In this document: positions 25,251 through 33,407 of the stretch, one piece after another
How positions within the stretch are numbered: position 1 is the stretch's first letter
Layout: the number at the start of each line of letters is the position of its first letter
Assembly (NCBI GenBank): GCA_011390065.1
Contig: JAABTD010000013.1
Location: 1-39,819 of the forward strand
Source: Desulfobacteraceae bacterium
GTDB lineage: Bacteria; Desulfobacterota; Desulfobacteria; Desulfobacterales; JAABSP01
Direction: 5' to 3'
DNA length: 39,819 bases
Program-made: the position numbers and the translations under genes
Notes under the pieces: model-generated
What the model was told of the DNA's origin: nothing
Databases searched by the model: none
The model's input: the letters and a program-made list of their open reading frames with translations, nothing else

Positions 25251-25637
25251 TCAAAGCGATATGAAGGACAGCAGGCGTCCCACCTCCGCATATTCCGCCT
25301 CGGACAGCCGATACCAGGGTGCGGTCGGAGAAAACTGGAGAACCGCTTTCACGTCCGGTGAAAAGACCTTTCCGGCCCGCAAGAGGGGTTCAGGCAAACG
25401 ATATTTGAATTCTCCACCCAGATCCAGGATCAAATCGACGGCATCGTTTTCCTCCATGAGCTGAACCATATAATACGGACGCACCCTGGCTTTGCCCCGG
25501 AGGCGTCGGCGCCCCGCTGCATCCTGGTACACCTCGATCACCCCGTTTTCCAGGCTTAGCGCGGTGTTGTCCGGCGCAGCCAGAAATATTGCCTCCACAC
25601 CATATTCCCCTTCCCCAAACGGAATCCATTGCGACAT
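25251..25637 (-). CDS. Unrecognised 128-residue protein in the CHAT/ECF cluster
   Basis: The protein has no signal peptide or membrane helix and is rich in beta-strand-like segments (NGVIEVYQDAAGRRRLRGKA, VRPYYMVQLMEENDAVDLIL, FKYRLPEPLLRAGKVFSP). I do not recognise it. AAGGAGA lies 9 bases before ATG 25637, so it is very likely expressed. It follows the MoCo-carrier-like gene by 40 bases and precedes the lipoprotein gene by 25 bases, so it probably belongs to the same operon. Confidence 0.65.
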   Translation of the reverse strand: MSQWIPFGEGEYGVEAIFLAAPDNTALSLENGVIEVYQDAAGRRRLRGKARVRPYYMVQLMEENDAVDLILDLGGEFKYRLPEPLLRAGKVFSPDVKAVLQFSPTAPWYRLSEAEYAEVGRLLSFISL

Positions 25638-25677
25638 CAGGATATGTCTCCTTAGCGGTATTCAACCGTAAAAGCGG

Positions 25678-26403
25678 CTATTTGACGACCCGCAACACAT
25701 CGGTCGACCGAAGCTTGACCTGCAATGCCTCGAGAATCACAAGCGCGGGGCTTTTCTCTGCATCTATGCTGCGGCAGGAGGCCTCCAGCGCTTCGTTTCC
25801 CACCCCCAGCCGAAATTCGTTCATGAAATAGCGTTCCATGGATGCAGCCACCGCGGACACCTGACGAGCGGACATATTGGCGATCCGGGTCCGCTCCCCG
25901 AAATTGAGCTTTTTCGTTAACATTTCAACCGCCTGGTTCACCGTTTTCGGGATGGCGACGGGCATGACGGCTGATTCGCGGTCACTGTGGAAAAGGGCCA
26001 GGGCGCCGGGCATGGCGGCGTCGACATGGGAGAGGCGCAACGCGGCCGTCAGGACGTCGGCTACGGCGGAGATCAGTTCCAGGCCCCCTTCGGGCCCGGT
26101 GATGTGGAGACGGTCAATGTCGTGATCCCGAAGCCATGTGGCGATTCGCCGGGCTGCGCCGAATGCGGCAATGGACATCAGGTCGATATGGAGGCAAGGA
26201 CGGCCGCGGGATTCGGCGGCCGCCCGGACCGATGGATAGACCCCGGTCAGATCGCCCTCCGACAGGATCAACGTGCCCGCCGCCGCGTTCACCAGTTCAA
26301 GGCGGGTCTCGCCATCCCGAAAATCGATCCCCATGGTCGCGGCCACATCCCGGGCCGCCCGTTCCGGGCCTGTCCGGCCCAAGCTGAAAATCTGCTCTAT
26401 CAT
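25678..26403 (-). CDS. Putative molybdenum-carrier-like (YpsA/SLOG-related) protein with DUF6794-like C-terminus
   Basis: The 241-residue protein opens with FSLGRTGPERAARDVAATMGIDF. It continues with AAAGTLILSEGDLTG, RPCLHIDLMSIAAFGAARRIATWL and DIDRLHITGPEGG. This is the order of the putative molybdenum cofactor carrier family (SLOG-like), though the usual GGWCPKGRRAEDG segment after the first helix is missing. The last 80 residues (LNFGERTRIANMSARQVSAV, YFMNEFRLGVGNEALEASC) resemble the DUF6794 pattern as I remember it. Nucleotide or ligand binding is likely, but the ligand is unknown. It appears to be the first gene of the CHAT/ECF cluster. Its ATG at 26403 has only a weak ribosome site. 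Confidence 0.6.
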   Translation of the reverse strand: MIEQIFSLGRTGPERAARDVAATMGIDFRDGETRLELVNAAAGTLILSEGDLTGVYPSVRAAAESRGRPCLHIDLMSIAAFGAARRIATWLRDHDIDRLHITGPEGGLELISAVADVLTAALRLSHVDAAMPGALALFHSDRESAVMPVAIPKTVNQAVEMLTKKLNFGERTRIANMSARQVSAVAASMERYFMNEFRLGVGNEALEASCRSIDAEKSPALVILEALQVKLRSTDVLRVVK

Positions 26404-26481
26404 ATCGTCGTCCGATCACATCCGTCCGATCACACATCAGGGCCCCTTGTTTCAGATCGGTTGTCCGCAACATAAAGGCCG

Positions 26482-26512
26482 GTGAGACGCCATGGCAGCC
26501 CATGGATCTCAC
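26482..26512. other. 31-base hairpin between the PilZ gene and the CHAT/ECF cluster
   Basis: GTGAGA (26482-26487) pairs with TCTCAC (26507-26512), and inside it CCATGG pairs with CCATGG around loop CAGC. There is no T-tract on the minus strand, so it is a weak terminator at best for the PilZ gene. A poor promoter-like pair on the minus strand (TTGACC 26557-26552, TAGAAA 26533-26528, 18 apart) would place the hairpin in the leader of the cluster. The sequence TCCGATCACA is also repeated nearby (about 26412-26435). Confidence 0.35.
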
Positions 26513-26553
26513 TTTGAAAATGAATTATTTCTATCAGATATTCAGGTAAAAGG

Positions 26554-27015
26554 TCAAGCGGGCGATCGGTTCAACCTTGGTCGGAAGGACAATTGACGGG
26601 CCGCCTGATGTTTGATGCGCTGGTAAAAACCGTGCTCCCGGCGGTGCTCTTTGTGCAGAGCATTGAGCACCTGGCTGGCCAGCAACTGGTTTTCAGGCGA
26701 GGGATCGATATATTCGAGGCCGATTTCAAAGCTGCTGCTTTCAACGTCCCAGCGATACCAGCGAATCTTGACGCCGGCCTGGAACAATCCTTTGGGAGAA
26801 AACGCCTTCAGCGTCAGCCGCGGCTTGTGATGGGCGGAGATCAACAACCGGTCGTTGACGAACATTCGGTCGGCTTGAACCAGAGCCCCTTTTCCGGAAA
26901 AATTGGTAATCGTCACCGCCATTCGGGTCTCATAATCCGGGTAACGGATCTCCAACACAGCGTCCCAGACAACGGGATATCGTTCGATCTGCCGGCGGTT
27001 CTTCTGGAAAAACAT
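26554..27015 (-). CDS. PilZ-domain protein
   Basis: The protein of about 153 residues starts MFFQKNRRQIERYPVVWDAV, with a possible RxxxR motif (RRQIER), then ITNFSGKGALVQADRMF, the N-x-S-x-x-G motif of PilZ domains. These bind cyclic-di-GMP. Strand-rich sequence continues to IGLEYIDPSPENQLLASQVL, followed by a basic tail. ATG 27015 is preferred because GGGGAGG lies just upstream; a frame to 27084 is open but begins with unrelated sequence. With the GEMM riboswitch and a second PilZ gene this supports active cyclic-di-GMP signalling in the organism. Confidence 0.75.
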   Translation of the reverse strand: MFFQKNRRQIERYPVVWDAVLEIRYPDYETRMAVTITNFSGKGALVQADRMFVNDRLLISAHHKPRLTLKAFSPKGLFQAGVKIRWYRWDVESSSFEIGLEYIDPSPENQLLASQVLNALHKEHRREHGFYQRIKHQAARQLSFRPRLNRSPA

Positions 27016-27220
27016 GGGCCCTCCCCAATGCCTGAAGTCTGGTGGATCCGGGTCTATTTCCGCATGGTTTTCTTTATCCCACATCCGGGCGGCGGCTGCA
27101 ATGGGGCGGCGGATGTAGTTTCCGGTAGGATTTCTCGACTCTTTGCCGCTTTCCCCTTGCCCCTGAACCCGGTTTATGTCAGTATACCGACCATTTTAAA
27201 GAAAAAAAGGAAATATTACC

Positions 27221-27619
27221 ATGAGCACTGTTATCGAACTGGAATACGAAGGCGGCCAGAAACTCCATGCCCGCCTCGGTCCCCATTTAATCCGAACCGA
27301 TCAACCGCCCGAAGACGGGGGTGAGGACACGGCGCCCACCCCCTCGGATCTGTTTCTGGCCTCCCTTGTCACCTGCGCGGGGATGTATGCTTACGCGTTC
27401 TGCCGGTCGCGAAACATGGATACAACGAAACTCAAGGTCCGATCGACATGCCATTACGATGAAGAGAAAAATCGCTACACCCGAATCGCCACCGACCTCA
27501 CCCTCCCGCCCGATTTTCCTGAGCGGTACAAACGGGCGCTGATCCGATCCATGGACATGTGTTTCGTCAAAAAACACCTGCTCCACCCGCCGGCCTTCGA
27601 TATCGACGCCCACTACTGA
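27221..27619 (+). CDS. OsmC-family protein (thiol peroxidase-like)
   Basis: The 132-residue protein fits the OsmC/Ohr superfamily, with APTPSDLFLASLVTCAGMYAYAFCRSRNMD (first conserved Cys, C62 region) and RALIRSMDMCFVKKHLLHPPAF (second Cys). Two Cys in this arrangement can reduce organic peroxides, but this subgroup (YhfA-like) is less well characterised. AAGGAAA lies 9 bases before ATG 27221. The 205 bases upstream are bounded by the divergent PilZ gene and hold no clear promoter. The stop overlaps the end of the convergent transglutaminase gene by 7 bases. Confidence 0.85.
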   Translation: MSTVIELEYEGGQKLHARLGPHLIRTDQPPEDGGEDTAPTPSDLFLASLVTCAGMYAYAFCRSRNMDTTKLKVRSTCHYDEEKNRYTRIATDLTLPPDFPERYKRALIRSMDMCFVKKHLLHPPAFDIDAHY

Positions 27620-29589
27620 TTTCGGGGCTCGGACCGGCGGTCGGGCTGGAAGCGCCTGACCTGTTGCCGGAACCGCTCAAGCACCGTCTCGTCGACCTCG
27701 CCCGCACCATATCGCAGCCGCACATACCGCTCGGTGATGTCGCGGATCGACGCCTCCAGGTCCGGCCGTCGGGCTCCGATGGCTTCGGCATAGGCCGTCG
27801 GCCCCTGGTGGGAAAGGCGGGAGAGGCCGACCCGGGCCAGTTTCCGGCAGAAGCGATCGTAAATCTCCCGGACCGGATCTTCTGCCGCCGACGGCTTCCG
27901 GAAGAGCCGAAGGCCGAATCCCAGGGCCACCAGAGCGATGAGGGCCATGGCCGCCAGCAGGGCGCCGACCGAACCTTTCCAGGACCGAAGATCGATGCCG
28001 ATCTTTTGAAGCAGGGATCGCTGCTGCTCAAACGCATACCCGGCGAACCACATGTCCCATTGGATGTTCACCGCATCCCATCCGTCCCCAATCGCCTGCC
28101 ATAATGGAACCGCATCTCTGAATCGCCCGCCGGACAGAAAATCGGGCGCCTCGCCGGGCGAAAGGGCCGCCGCCACCCCCTGTTCGATGCGATTCGGGGC
28201 CACGGCAGCCGTGGGATCGGTCCTGACCCACCCCTCCCCTTCCAACCAGACCTCCACCCAGGCATGGGCGTCGGATTGCCGCACAATGATGTAATTGCCG
28301 TAACGATTCCGGGTTCCGCCCTGGTATCCCCCCACCACTCGGGCCGGCACCCCGGCAGCCCGCATCAGAAAGGCAAAAGACGATGCATAATGCTCGCAGT
28401 AGCCGCGTCGCGTGTCGAACAGAAACCCGTCAATGACGTCCTCCCCCAGAGGCGGAGGCGAAAGGGTATAGACAAACTGCTCCTCCCGGATCATCCGGAG
28501 GGCCGCATCCACGATCTCCTGGGGACCCTCAGCCTCTTCCGCCCAGCGGCGCGCCAAAGCCCGGCTCCGGGGATTGCCCCCTTCAGGCAGCGCCAGGGCC
28601 GCCTCCCGGTCCCTCAGGTGAACCGGCCCGGTGTTATACGTCATCAGGGATGTGAGCCGGTAATGAATCTTCCGCCTGACTTTTCCTCTCCGCATCAGGG
28701 TGTAATCCGGAAACAGGCGGGCGATGTCAGGGGCTTCGGCGGGCAGATCCAGGGCGAACAGCCAGCGATCCTGGTGCGGCTCCAGCCCGATGGCGTAGGT
28801 TGCCGGGTCCGTTCCCGAAAGGTCGTCCATATCCACGGGCGCCCGCAACCGCCACTGCCAGTCCCGGCCGTTGAAATCGTAAAAGACAATCCCCCGCCAG
28901 TAGAGCTGTCGCCGGAGGGGAACTTCTTCCTGGAACCGGGCGTGGAAGGCGATCTCGTCACTCTGCACCATCCGGGAAATCCGGCCGGGACTCAACGTAT
29001 CGGAAAAGCCCGACGTGGCCTGGGAATCCCGGGGCACGCCCCACAGGCTGCCCTGAATCCGCGGAAAAAGCAAAAAAAGGATGATCGTCAGGGGCAGGGC
29101 CTGGGCCATAATCACTCCCGAAAGCCTCAAATGGGATCTCAGCGTCCCTCCGGGATGATTCAGCCGGATGAGCACGGCCGTGGTCGCCAGCACGGAAAGG
29201 CCCATATAAAGCGTCATGGCCAGGTTTTCATAGGCGAAAAGCGCGGTGATGACGATGAAATAGGCCATAAAAGCGGTGACCATCCGGTCCCGGTGGGTGG
29301 TCATCTCCAGAGGCTTGAGGCCGGCCATGACCGCCAGCAGCCCGCCAAAAGCCTCGCCGCCCAACGTGTGTCCGAATGAGACCATGACCCCGAAGATGCC
29401 GGCCAGCGTCAACCCGGTTCGCAGCCCTCTGCCGGGACGGCGCCAGCCATACCGCGCCGCCAGCGCTCCATACCCCCACAGACCGGCGCACCACCCCACG
29501 ATCCAGAGCGGCAGCCGAAGCACATGGGGAAGAATGGCCACGGTTAACGCCCCGATAAGCGCCGGAACCTGTCCTGCGTCGGGCCTCAT
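27613..29589 (-). CDS. Membrane transglutaminase-like protein (TgpA type, DUF3488-transglutaminase-DUF4129)
   Basis: The 658-residue protein has about six membrane helices in the first 200 residues (DUF3488) and then a periplasmic transglutaminase domain. The triad residues are C398 (RRGYCEHYASSFAFLMRAAG), H442 (DAHAWVEVW) and D458 (WVRTDPTAA). A final membrane helix follows (LLAAMALIALVALGFGL near 560), then a DUF4129-like tail (PVREIYDRFCRKLARVGL). It would process or crosslink cell-envelope peptides or proteins. ATG 29589 overlaps the stop of the DUF58 gene as ATGA; a frame to 29634 is open but less likely. The usual third partner, a MoxR ATPase gene, is not beside it. Confidence 0.9.
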   Translation of the reverse strand: MRPDAGQVPALIGALTVAILPHVLRLPLWIVGWCAGLWGYGALAARYGWRRPGRGLRTGLTLAGIFGVMVSFGHTLGGEAFGGLLAVMAGLKPLEMTTHRDRMVTAFMAYFIVITALFAYENLAMTLYMGLSVLATTAVLIRLNHPGGTLRSHLRLSGVIMAQALPLTIILFLLFPRIQGSLWGVPRDSQATSGFSDTLSPGRISRMVQSDEIAFHARFQEEVPLRRQLYWRGIVFYDFNGRDWQWRLRAPVDMDDLSGTDPATYAIGLEPHQDRWLFALDLPAEAPDIARLFPDYTLMRRGKVRRKIHYRLTSLMTYNTGPVHLRDREAALALPEGGNPRSRALARRWAEEAEGPQEIVDAALRMIREEQFVYTLSPPPLGEDVIDGFLFDTRRGYCEHYASSFAFLMRAAGVPARVVGGYQGGTRNRYGNYIIVRQSDAHAWVEVWLEGEGWVRTDPTAAVAPNRIEQGVAAALSPGEAPDFLSGGRFRDAVPLWQAIGDGWDAVNIQWDMWFAGYAFEQQRSLLQKIGIDLRSWKGSVGALLAAMALIALVALGFGLRLFRKPSAAEDPVREIYDRFCRKLARVGLSRLSHQGPTAYAEAIGARRPDLEASIRDITERYVRLRYGAGEVDETVLERFRQQVRRFQPDRRSEPRNQ

Positions 29590-30599
29590 TGACGCCCCGG
29601 GGCATTGCCGAAGCGGGCCAGGGCACGCAGGCATTCATGTTTGTGGGCCTCTCCCCAGTCCGGCAAGACCTCGACGCCGGGAAGCCTCAGGCCGTAGAGG
29701 ATGTGGCGGCGGTGGGCATCGAGCACCATATGACAGAGCCGGGACAGGCGCTCCTCGGGGTCTTTCGTCCCGAGACGGTCCCATTCCAGCCGCACGGCGG
29801 CGCCCCGCTGGGCTGTGAATCGCTTGGTGAACAACCCCTGACCCTGGGAATAGGTCTTCCAGGAGATGTGCTGCAGGGGATCGCCCGGCGCATACGGCCG
29901 CAGCCCCTGGAAATCTTCCGCTCCCGGCCCCATGGGTCGACTTCCGCTTTCGCCGCTCGCCGACGGACCGTCGCTGAGCGCCAACGGGCCGGGCAGGGGT
30001 TTGGGATAGACCAGACATTCCGTCGGCAGGTTAAGGCGGGCCCAGGACCGGAAGATGCCCAAAGGATATCGGGTGCTGATGGTCAGCGGGCCCGGGCTGA
30101 AAACCCCCCGTGTCCTCGCGATCTCTTTAAGAATGATCAAGGCATCCATCCCTGCGGGCAGATCCTGTTGAATTTCCGGAGATTCCGGAAAGGCGAACCG
30201 GACGGCGGGTCGATCGGGCGCCGTCGTCTGCAGAACGAATTTGAAGGAAGCCGTCTCCCCGGCAAACACCGGACGCGATCGAACCGACCCCACAGTCAGC
30301 CCGGAAAGATTTCTGACGGTATAAAGGATCGATACGAAGGCCATGCCGCCCAAGAGAAAGGTGAGCAGAAACCCCAAATTGTTGTTGTAATTCAGGGCGC
30401 CCAGCAGCATGGCCGCCAGCACTGTGACGAACAACAGTCCGTAGCGGGTGGGCAGCACATAAATATTCCGTCGGTTGAGGGTCGCCGGAAAGGAAAGGGG
30501 CGGCGGCATTTTTCCCAACTTGCGCCTTAAGATTTTCAAGGGTCTCTTTCCTATGGTCGGAGTTTCGGCAAGGGTTTCGACCGATGGCGCAGACATCAT
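29586..30599 (-). CDS. DUF58-domain protein, partner of the TgpA-type transglutaminase
   Basis: The 337-residue protein has a basic start, two membrane helices at about 55-97 (YGLLFVTVLAAMLLGALNY, GFLLTFLLGGMAFVSIL) and a periplasmic stretch. The DUF58 signature GAEDFQGLRPYAPGDPLQHI follows, with WKTYSQGQGLFTKRF after it. DUF58 proteins normally form units with a MoxR AAA ATPase and a transglutaminase. Here the transglutaminase follows with a 4-base overlap, but the gene upstream is an unrelated importer on the other strand. Function in envelope assembly is inferred from such units. Confidence 0.88.
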   Translation of the reverse strand: MMSAPSVETLAETPTIGKRPLKILRRKLGKMPPPLSFPATLNRRNIYVLPTRYGLLFVTVLAAMLLGALNYNNNLGFLLTFLLGGMAFVSILYTVRNLSGLTVGSVRSRPVFAGETASFKFVLQTTAPDRPAVRFAFPESPEIQQDLPAGMDALIILKEIARTRGVFSPGPLTISTRYPLGIFRSWARLNLPTECLVYPKPLPGPLALSDGPSASGESGSRPMGPGAEDFQGLRPYAPGDPLQHISWKTYSQGQGLFTKRFTAQRGAAVRLEWDRLGTKDPEERLSRLCHMVLDAHRRHILYGLRLPGVEVLPDWGEAHKHECLRALARFGNAPGRQ

Positions 30600-30686
30600 C
30601 CAGATCGGTTTTCATCAAGGGTTCAATAAGCGGTAGAACTTACAGCTAAAAAGGCGTTATGTCAACCCAGCGGAATCATTAAGCCC

Positions 30687-30715
30687 TTGACGTTGAACAT
30701 ATCGACTATTAACAT
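30687..30715 (+). promoter_or_regulatory. Candidate promoter of the peptide ABC transporter operon
   Basis: TTGACG (30687-30692) and TAACAT (30710-30715) are 17 bases apart, matching 5 and 4 of 6 consensus positions. The transcript would start about 95 bases before ATG 30818. No riboswitch-like structure was recognised in the leader. Confidence 0.45.
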
Positions 30716-30817
30716 CTTGATTATTTGGCGGCGATGATTTAAGGTTGCTCATTCATTTCAGGGCGGATTGCCCGCGGCGCCGGAAAAACCGAAAATCAAC
30801 TTGAGGAGGTACGACTT

Positions 30818-32341
30818 ATGACAAGACGTTGCTGTTTTATTTTGCTGACCCTCTCGCTGGTAGCGATCACGCCGCTGGCGGCGATGGCCGCCCCCCAGGG
30901 AACATTGCGGGTGGCCACCACCACCATGCCGAACGCCATCGACCTGCCCATGGGGGCTGAACGCAACGCCCACAATGTGTCCTGGCAGATTTACAACGCC
31001 CTCACCTGGATCAACGACGAAGGAAAAGTCGTGCCGGCCCTGGCCGAAAGCTGGACCATCTCCGAAAACGGCGCGGAGTACACCTTCAAACTGCGGAAGG
31101 GCGTCAAATTCCATAACGGCGAGGCCTTCAACGCCAACAGCGTGGTGGCTACCTGGGAGCGGGGAAAACAGGACAAGATGCAGTGGAAGGAAAAATTCGC
31201 CATAGCCAAATATGTTCAGAAGGTGGACGAATACACCGTCAAAATCGGCGCCGAAGGCCCCAGTCCCCTGTTGCTGCGGGTCATCGCCGAATTCTGGGCC
31301 ATGATTCCGCCCCGCTACTACCAGCAGATGGGCGAAAACGGCTTCCTCAATCATCCCGTCGGCACCGGCCCCTTTATGTTCAAAGAATGGAAAAAAGGCG
31401 ACCGGATCATCTTCGAAGCCAACCCCGATTACTGGGAAGACGGATATCCCAAGGTAAAGAGACTCATTTTCCGTCCCATCCCGGAATCAACCACCCGGAT
31501 GGCCGCCATCCAGACCGGCGAAGTCGATATCGTCACCCGGCTGAGTTCCGAGGAGGCCGAGGCGTTGAAAGCGGTTCCCAACGTCAAGATGATCAACTAC
31601 CCGGTGGATCGGGTTTACTACATCGCCTTTAACAACCTCACTTCGGGAAAAGGGCAGCCCACCGAAAGTTCCCTGGTCCGCAAGGCCATGAATTACGCGG
31701 TGGACGTCCAGGCCATCATCGACGCCCTGTTCGACGGCTACGGTCGGCAGGCCACGGGCCTCATCACGCCCGGCGACTGGGGATACGACGAGGAGATTGA
31801 ACCCTTCGGGTACGATCTGAAAAAAGCCGGGGAACTCCTGAACGCCGCCGGCTATCCGGACGGATTTTCCATGGGATTCGCCTGCCCCTCGGGCGCCTAC
31901 ACCAATTTCGAGCAGGTCTGCGAAGCCATCCAGGGCTATTTAGGCGCCGTGGGCATCGAGACCGACCTCAACCTGATGGAATCGGGAAAATACTGGGATC
32001 TGGAAGGCAAGAAACAACTGCCGCCCCTGTTCGGCGATTCCTGGTCCGAGGCCACGGGCGAGGCCCTGCCCCGGCTCAAGGGCGCGCTGGGCGGCATGGA
32101 TGCCAGCTTCTCCGCCTGGTCTGATCCCCAGATCCATAAGCTCCTCGACGAGATCGGCCGAACCGTGGACGACGAGGCCCGGGCAAAGCTATATGTGGAA
32201 CTGCAACGCTACATGCAGGAAAATCCCCCCTTCATCTATCTTTACGAACCGGTCACCTTCGAGGCCGTCAATCCCAAGGTCAAGGATTACCGACCCCGGG
32301 CGGCCGAGAATTATTATCTGAAATATACGTCCATCGAATAG
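30818..32341 (+). CDS. Periplasmic solute-binding protein of a Dpp/Opp-type ABC importer (family 5)
   Basis: The 507-residue protein has a signal peptide (1-24, LVAITPLAAMA) and a family 5 binding-protein body. Typical segments are YNALTWINDEGKVVPALAESW, YTFKLRKGVKFHNGEAFNA, GTGPFMFKEWKKGDRIIFEA and NPDYWEDGYPKVKRL. It captures a peptide, nickel chelate or similar solute; the ligand cannot be read from sequence. GAGGAGGT lies 8 bases before ATG 30818. A palindrome in the gap behind it may raise its mRNA level over the permease genes. Confidence 0.92.
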   Translation: MTRRCCFILLTLSLVAITPLAAMAAPQGTLRVATTTMPNAIDLPMGAERNAHNVSWQIYNALTWINDEGKVVPALAESWTISENGAEYTFKLRKGVKFHNGEAFNANSVVATWERGKQDKMQWKEKFAIAKYVQKVDEYTVKIGAEGPSPLLLRVIAEFWAMIPPRYYQQMGENGFLNHPVGTGPFMFKEWKKGDRIIFEANPDYWEDGYPKVKRLIFRPIPESTTRMAAIQTGEVDIVTRLSSEEAEALKAVPNVKMINYPVDRVYYIAFNNLTSGKGQPTESSLVRKAMNYAVDVQAIIDALFDGYGRQATGLITPGDWGYDEEIEPFGYDLKKAGELLNAAGYPDGFSMGFACPSGAYTNFEQVCEAIQGYLGAVGIETDLNLMESGKYWDLEGKKQLPPLFGDSWSEATGEALPRLKGALGGMDASFSAWSDPQIHKLLDEIGRTVDDEARAKLYVELQRYMQENPPFIYLYEPVTFEAVNPKVKDYRPRAAENYYLKYTSIE

Positions 32342-32372
32342 TGAGAATTTCCGATAAATAATCTATCCGCGT

Positions 32373-32400
32373 GTAGGGGCGAAAAATTTTTCGCCCCTAC
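32373..32400. repeat. 28-base perfect palindrome between binding-protein and permease genes
   Basis: GTAGGGGCGAAAAA (32373-32386) is followed without a gap by its exact complement TTTTTCGCCCCTAC (32387-32400). As RNA it forms a stem closed within the A/T part. Its place after the binding-protein gene suggests partial termination or mRNA protection. The sequence resembles short palindromic repeats scattered in many genomes; only one copy was noticed here. Confidence 0.8.
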
Positions 32401-32451
32401 GGTTTCCCTGTCAGGAACATGTGATCTTATTTTGATGCCGATACAACGCCT

Positions 32452-33399
32452 ATGCAGCGCTATATCCTCTCCCGACTGATCCAGTCCCTGCTCATCCTGC
32501 TCGGGGTGTTGCTGATCGTCTTCTTCATGCTTCAGCTGACCGGTGATCCCGTCTCCCTGATGGTCTCCCGAAACGCCTCTCCGGAGCAGGTGCAGCGGGT
32601 TCGGGAAGAGATGGGGTTCAACCGGCCCATGATGGTCCAGTTCGCTGATTTCATGACCGGGGCCGTGGTGGGGGATTTCGGCATGTCCCTGCGCCACCGG
32701 CAACCCGCCATGAAGTTGATTCTGGAACGGCTGCCGGCCACCGTGGAACTGGCCACCGTGGCGTTGTTGATGGCCATGGTTATCGGCATTCCTCTGGGGC
32801 TTCTAGGGGGCTCCAACCCCGGCGGCTTCTGGGACACCCTCTGTCGGCTGGCCGGCCTCATCGGCCAGACCATTCCCAATTTCTGGCTGGCGTTGATTCT
32901 CATCGTCTTCTTTTCGGTGGGTCTGGGCTGGTTTCCCACTTTCGGCCGGGAGACCTGCACGGTGTTCGGCATTCACCTGCCCACGCGGTCGGTGATACTG
33001 CCGGCTTTTGCGCTGTGCCTCTTCACCACCGGGCAGCTGGTCCGGTTCACCCGGGCAGCGGTGCTGGAAATCAAAAATGAGGATTATGTGCGCACCGCCT
33101 ACAGCAAAGGCATTGGAGACAGGCAGATCTATACCCGTCACATTCTGCGAAATGCGGCCATCCCGCTCATCAGCATCATCGGGGTCCAGTTCGGCTACCT
33201 CCTGTCGGGTTCCATCTACATTGAAACCATCTTTTCATGGCCCGGCATCGGCAACCTGCTCGCCGAGGCCATCGGGAACCGGGATTTCGCCCTCGTCCAG
33301 GCCATCGCCTTTTTCGCCAGCCTGACGGTGGTGATCCTGAACCTGCTGACGGACATCGCCTACGGGCTGGCCGACCCGCGAATCCGTTACGGAGACTGA
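32452..33399 (+). CDS. ABC importer permease, DppB/OppB type
   Basis: The 315-residue protein begins MQRYILSRLIQSLLILLGVL, a helix typical of DppB/OppB. It has about six membrane helices in total, and the cytoplasmic EAA loop RAAVLEIKNEDYVRTAYSKG, then GIGDRQIYTRHILRNA, which couples to the ATPase. It forms the channel together with the DppC-type permease encoded 8 bases downstream. The 110-base gap upstream holds the palindrome. Confidence 0.93.
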   Translation: MQRYILSRLIQSLLILLGVLLIVFFMLQLTGDPVSLMVSRNASPEQVQRVREEMGFNRPMMVQFADFMTGAVVGDFGMSLRHRQPAMKLILERLPATVELATVALLMAMVIGIPLGLLGGSNPGGFWDTLCRLAGLIGQTIPNFWLALILIVFFSVGLGWFPTFGRETCTVFGIHLPTRSVILPAFALCLFTTGQLVRFTRAAVLEIKNEDYVRTAYSKGIGDRQIYTRHILRNAAIPLISIIGVQFGYLLSGSIYIETIFSWPGIGNLLAEAIGNRDFALVQAIAFFASLTVVILNLLTDIAYGLADPRIRYGD

Positions 33400-33407
33400 T
33401 CCTCGCC

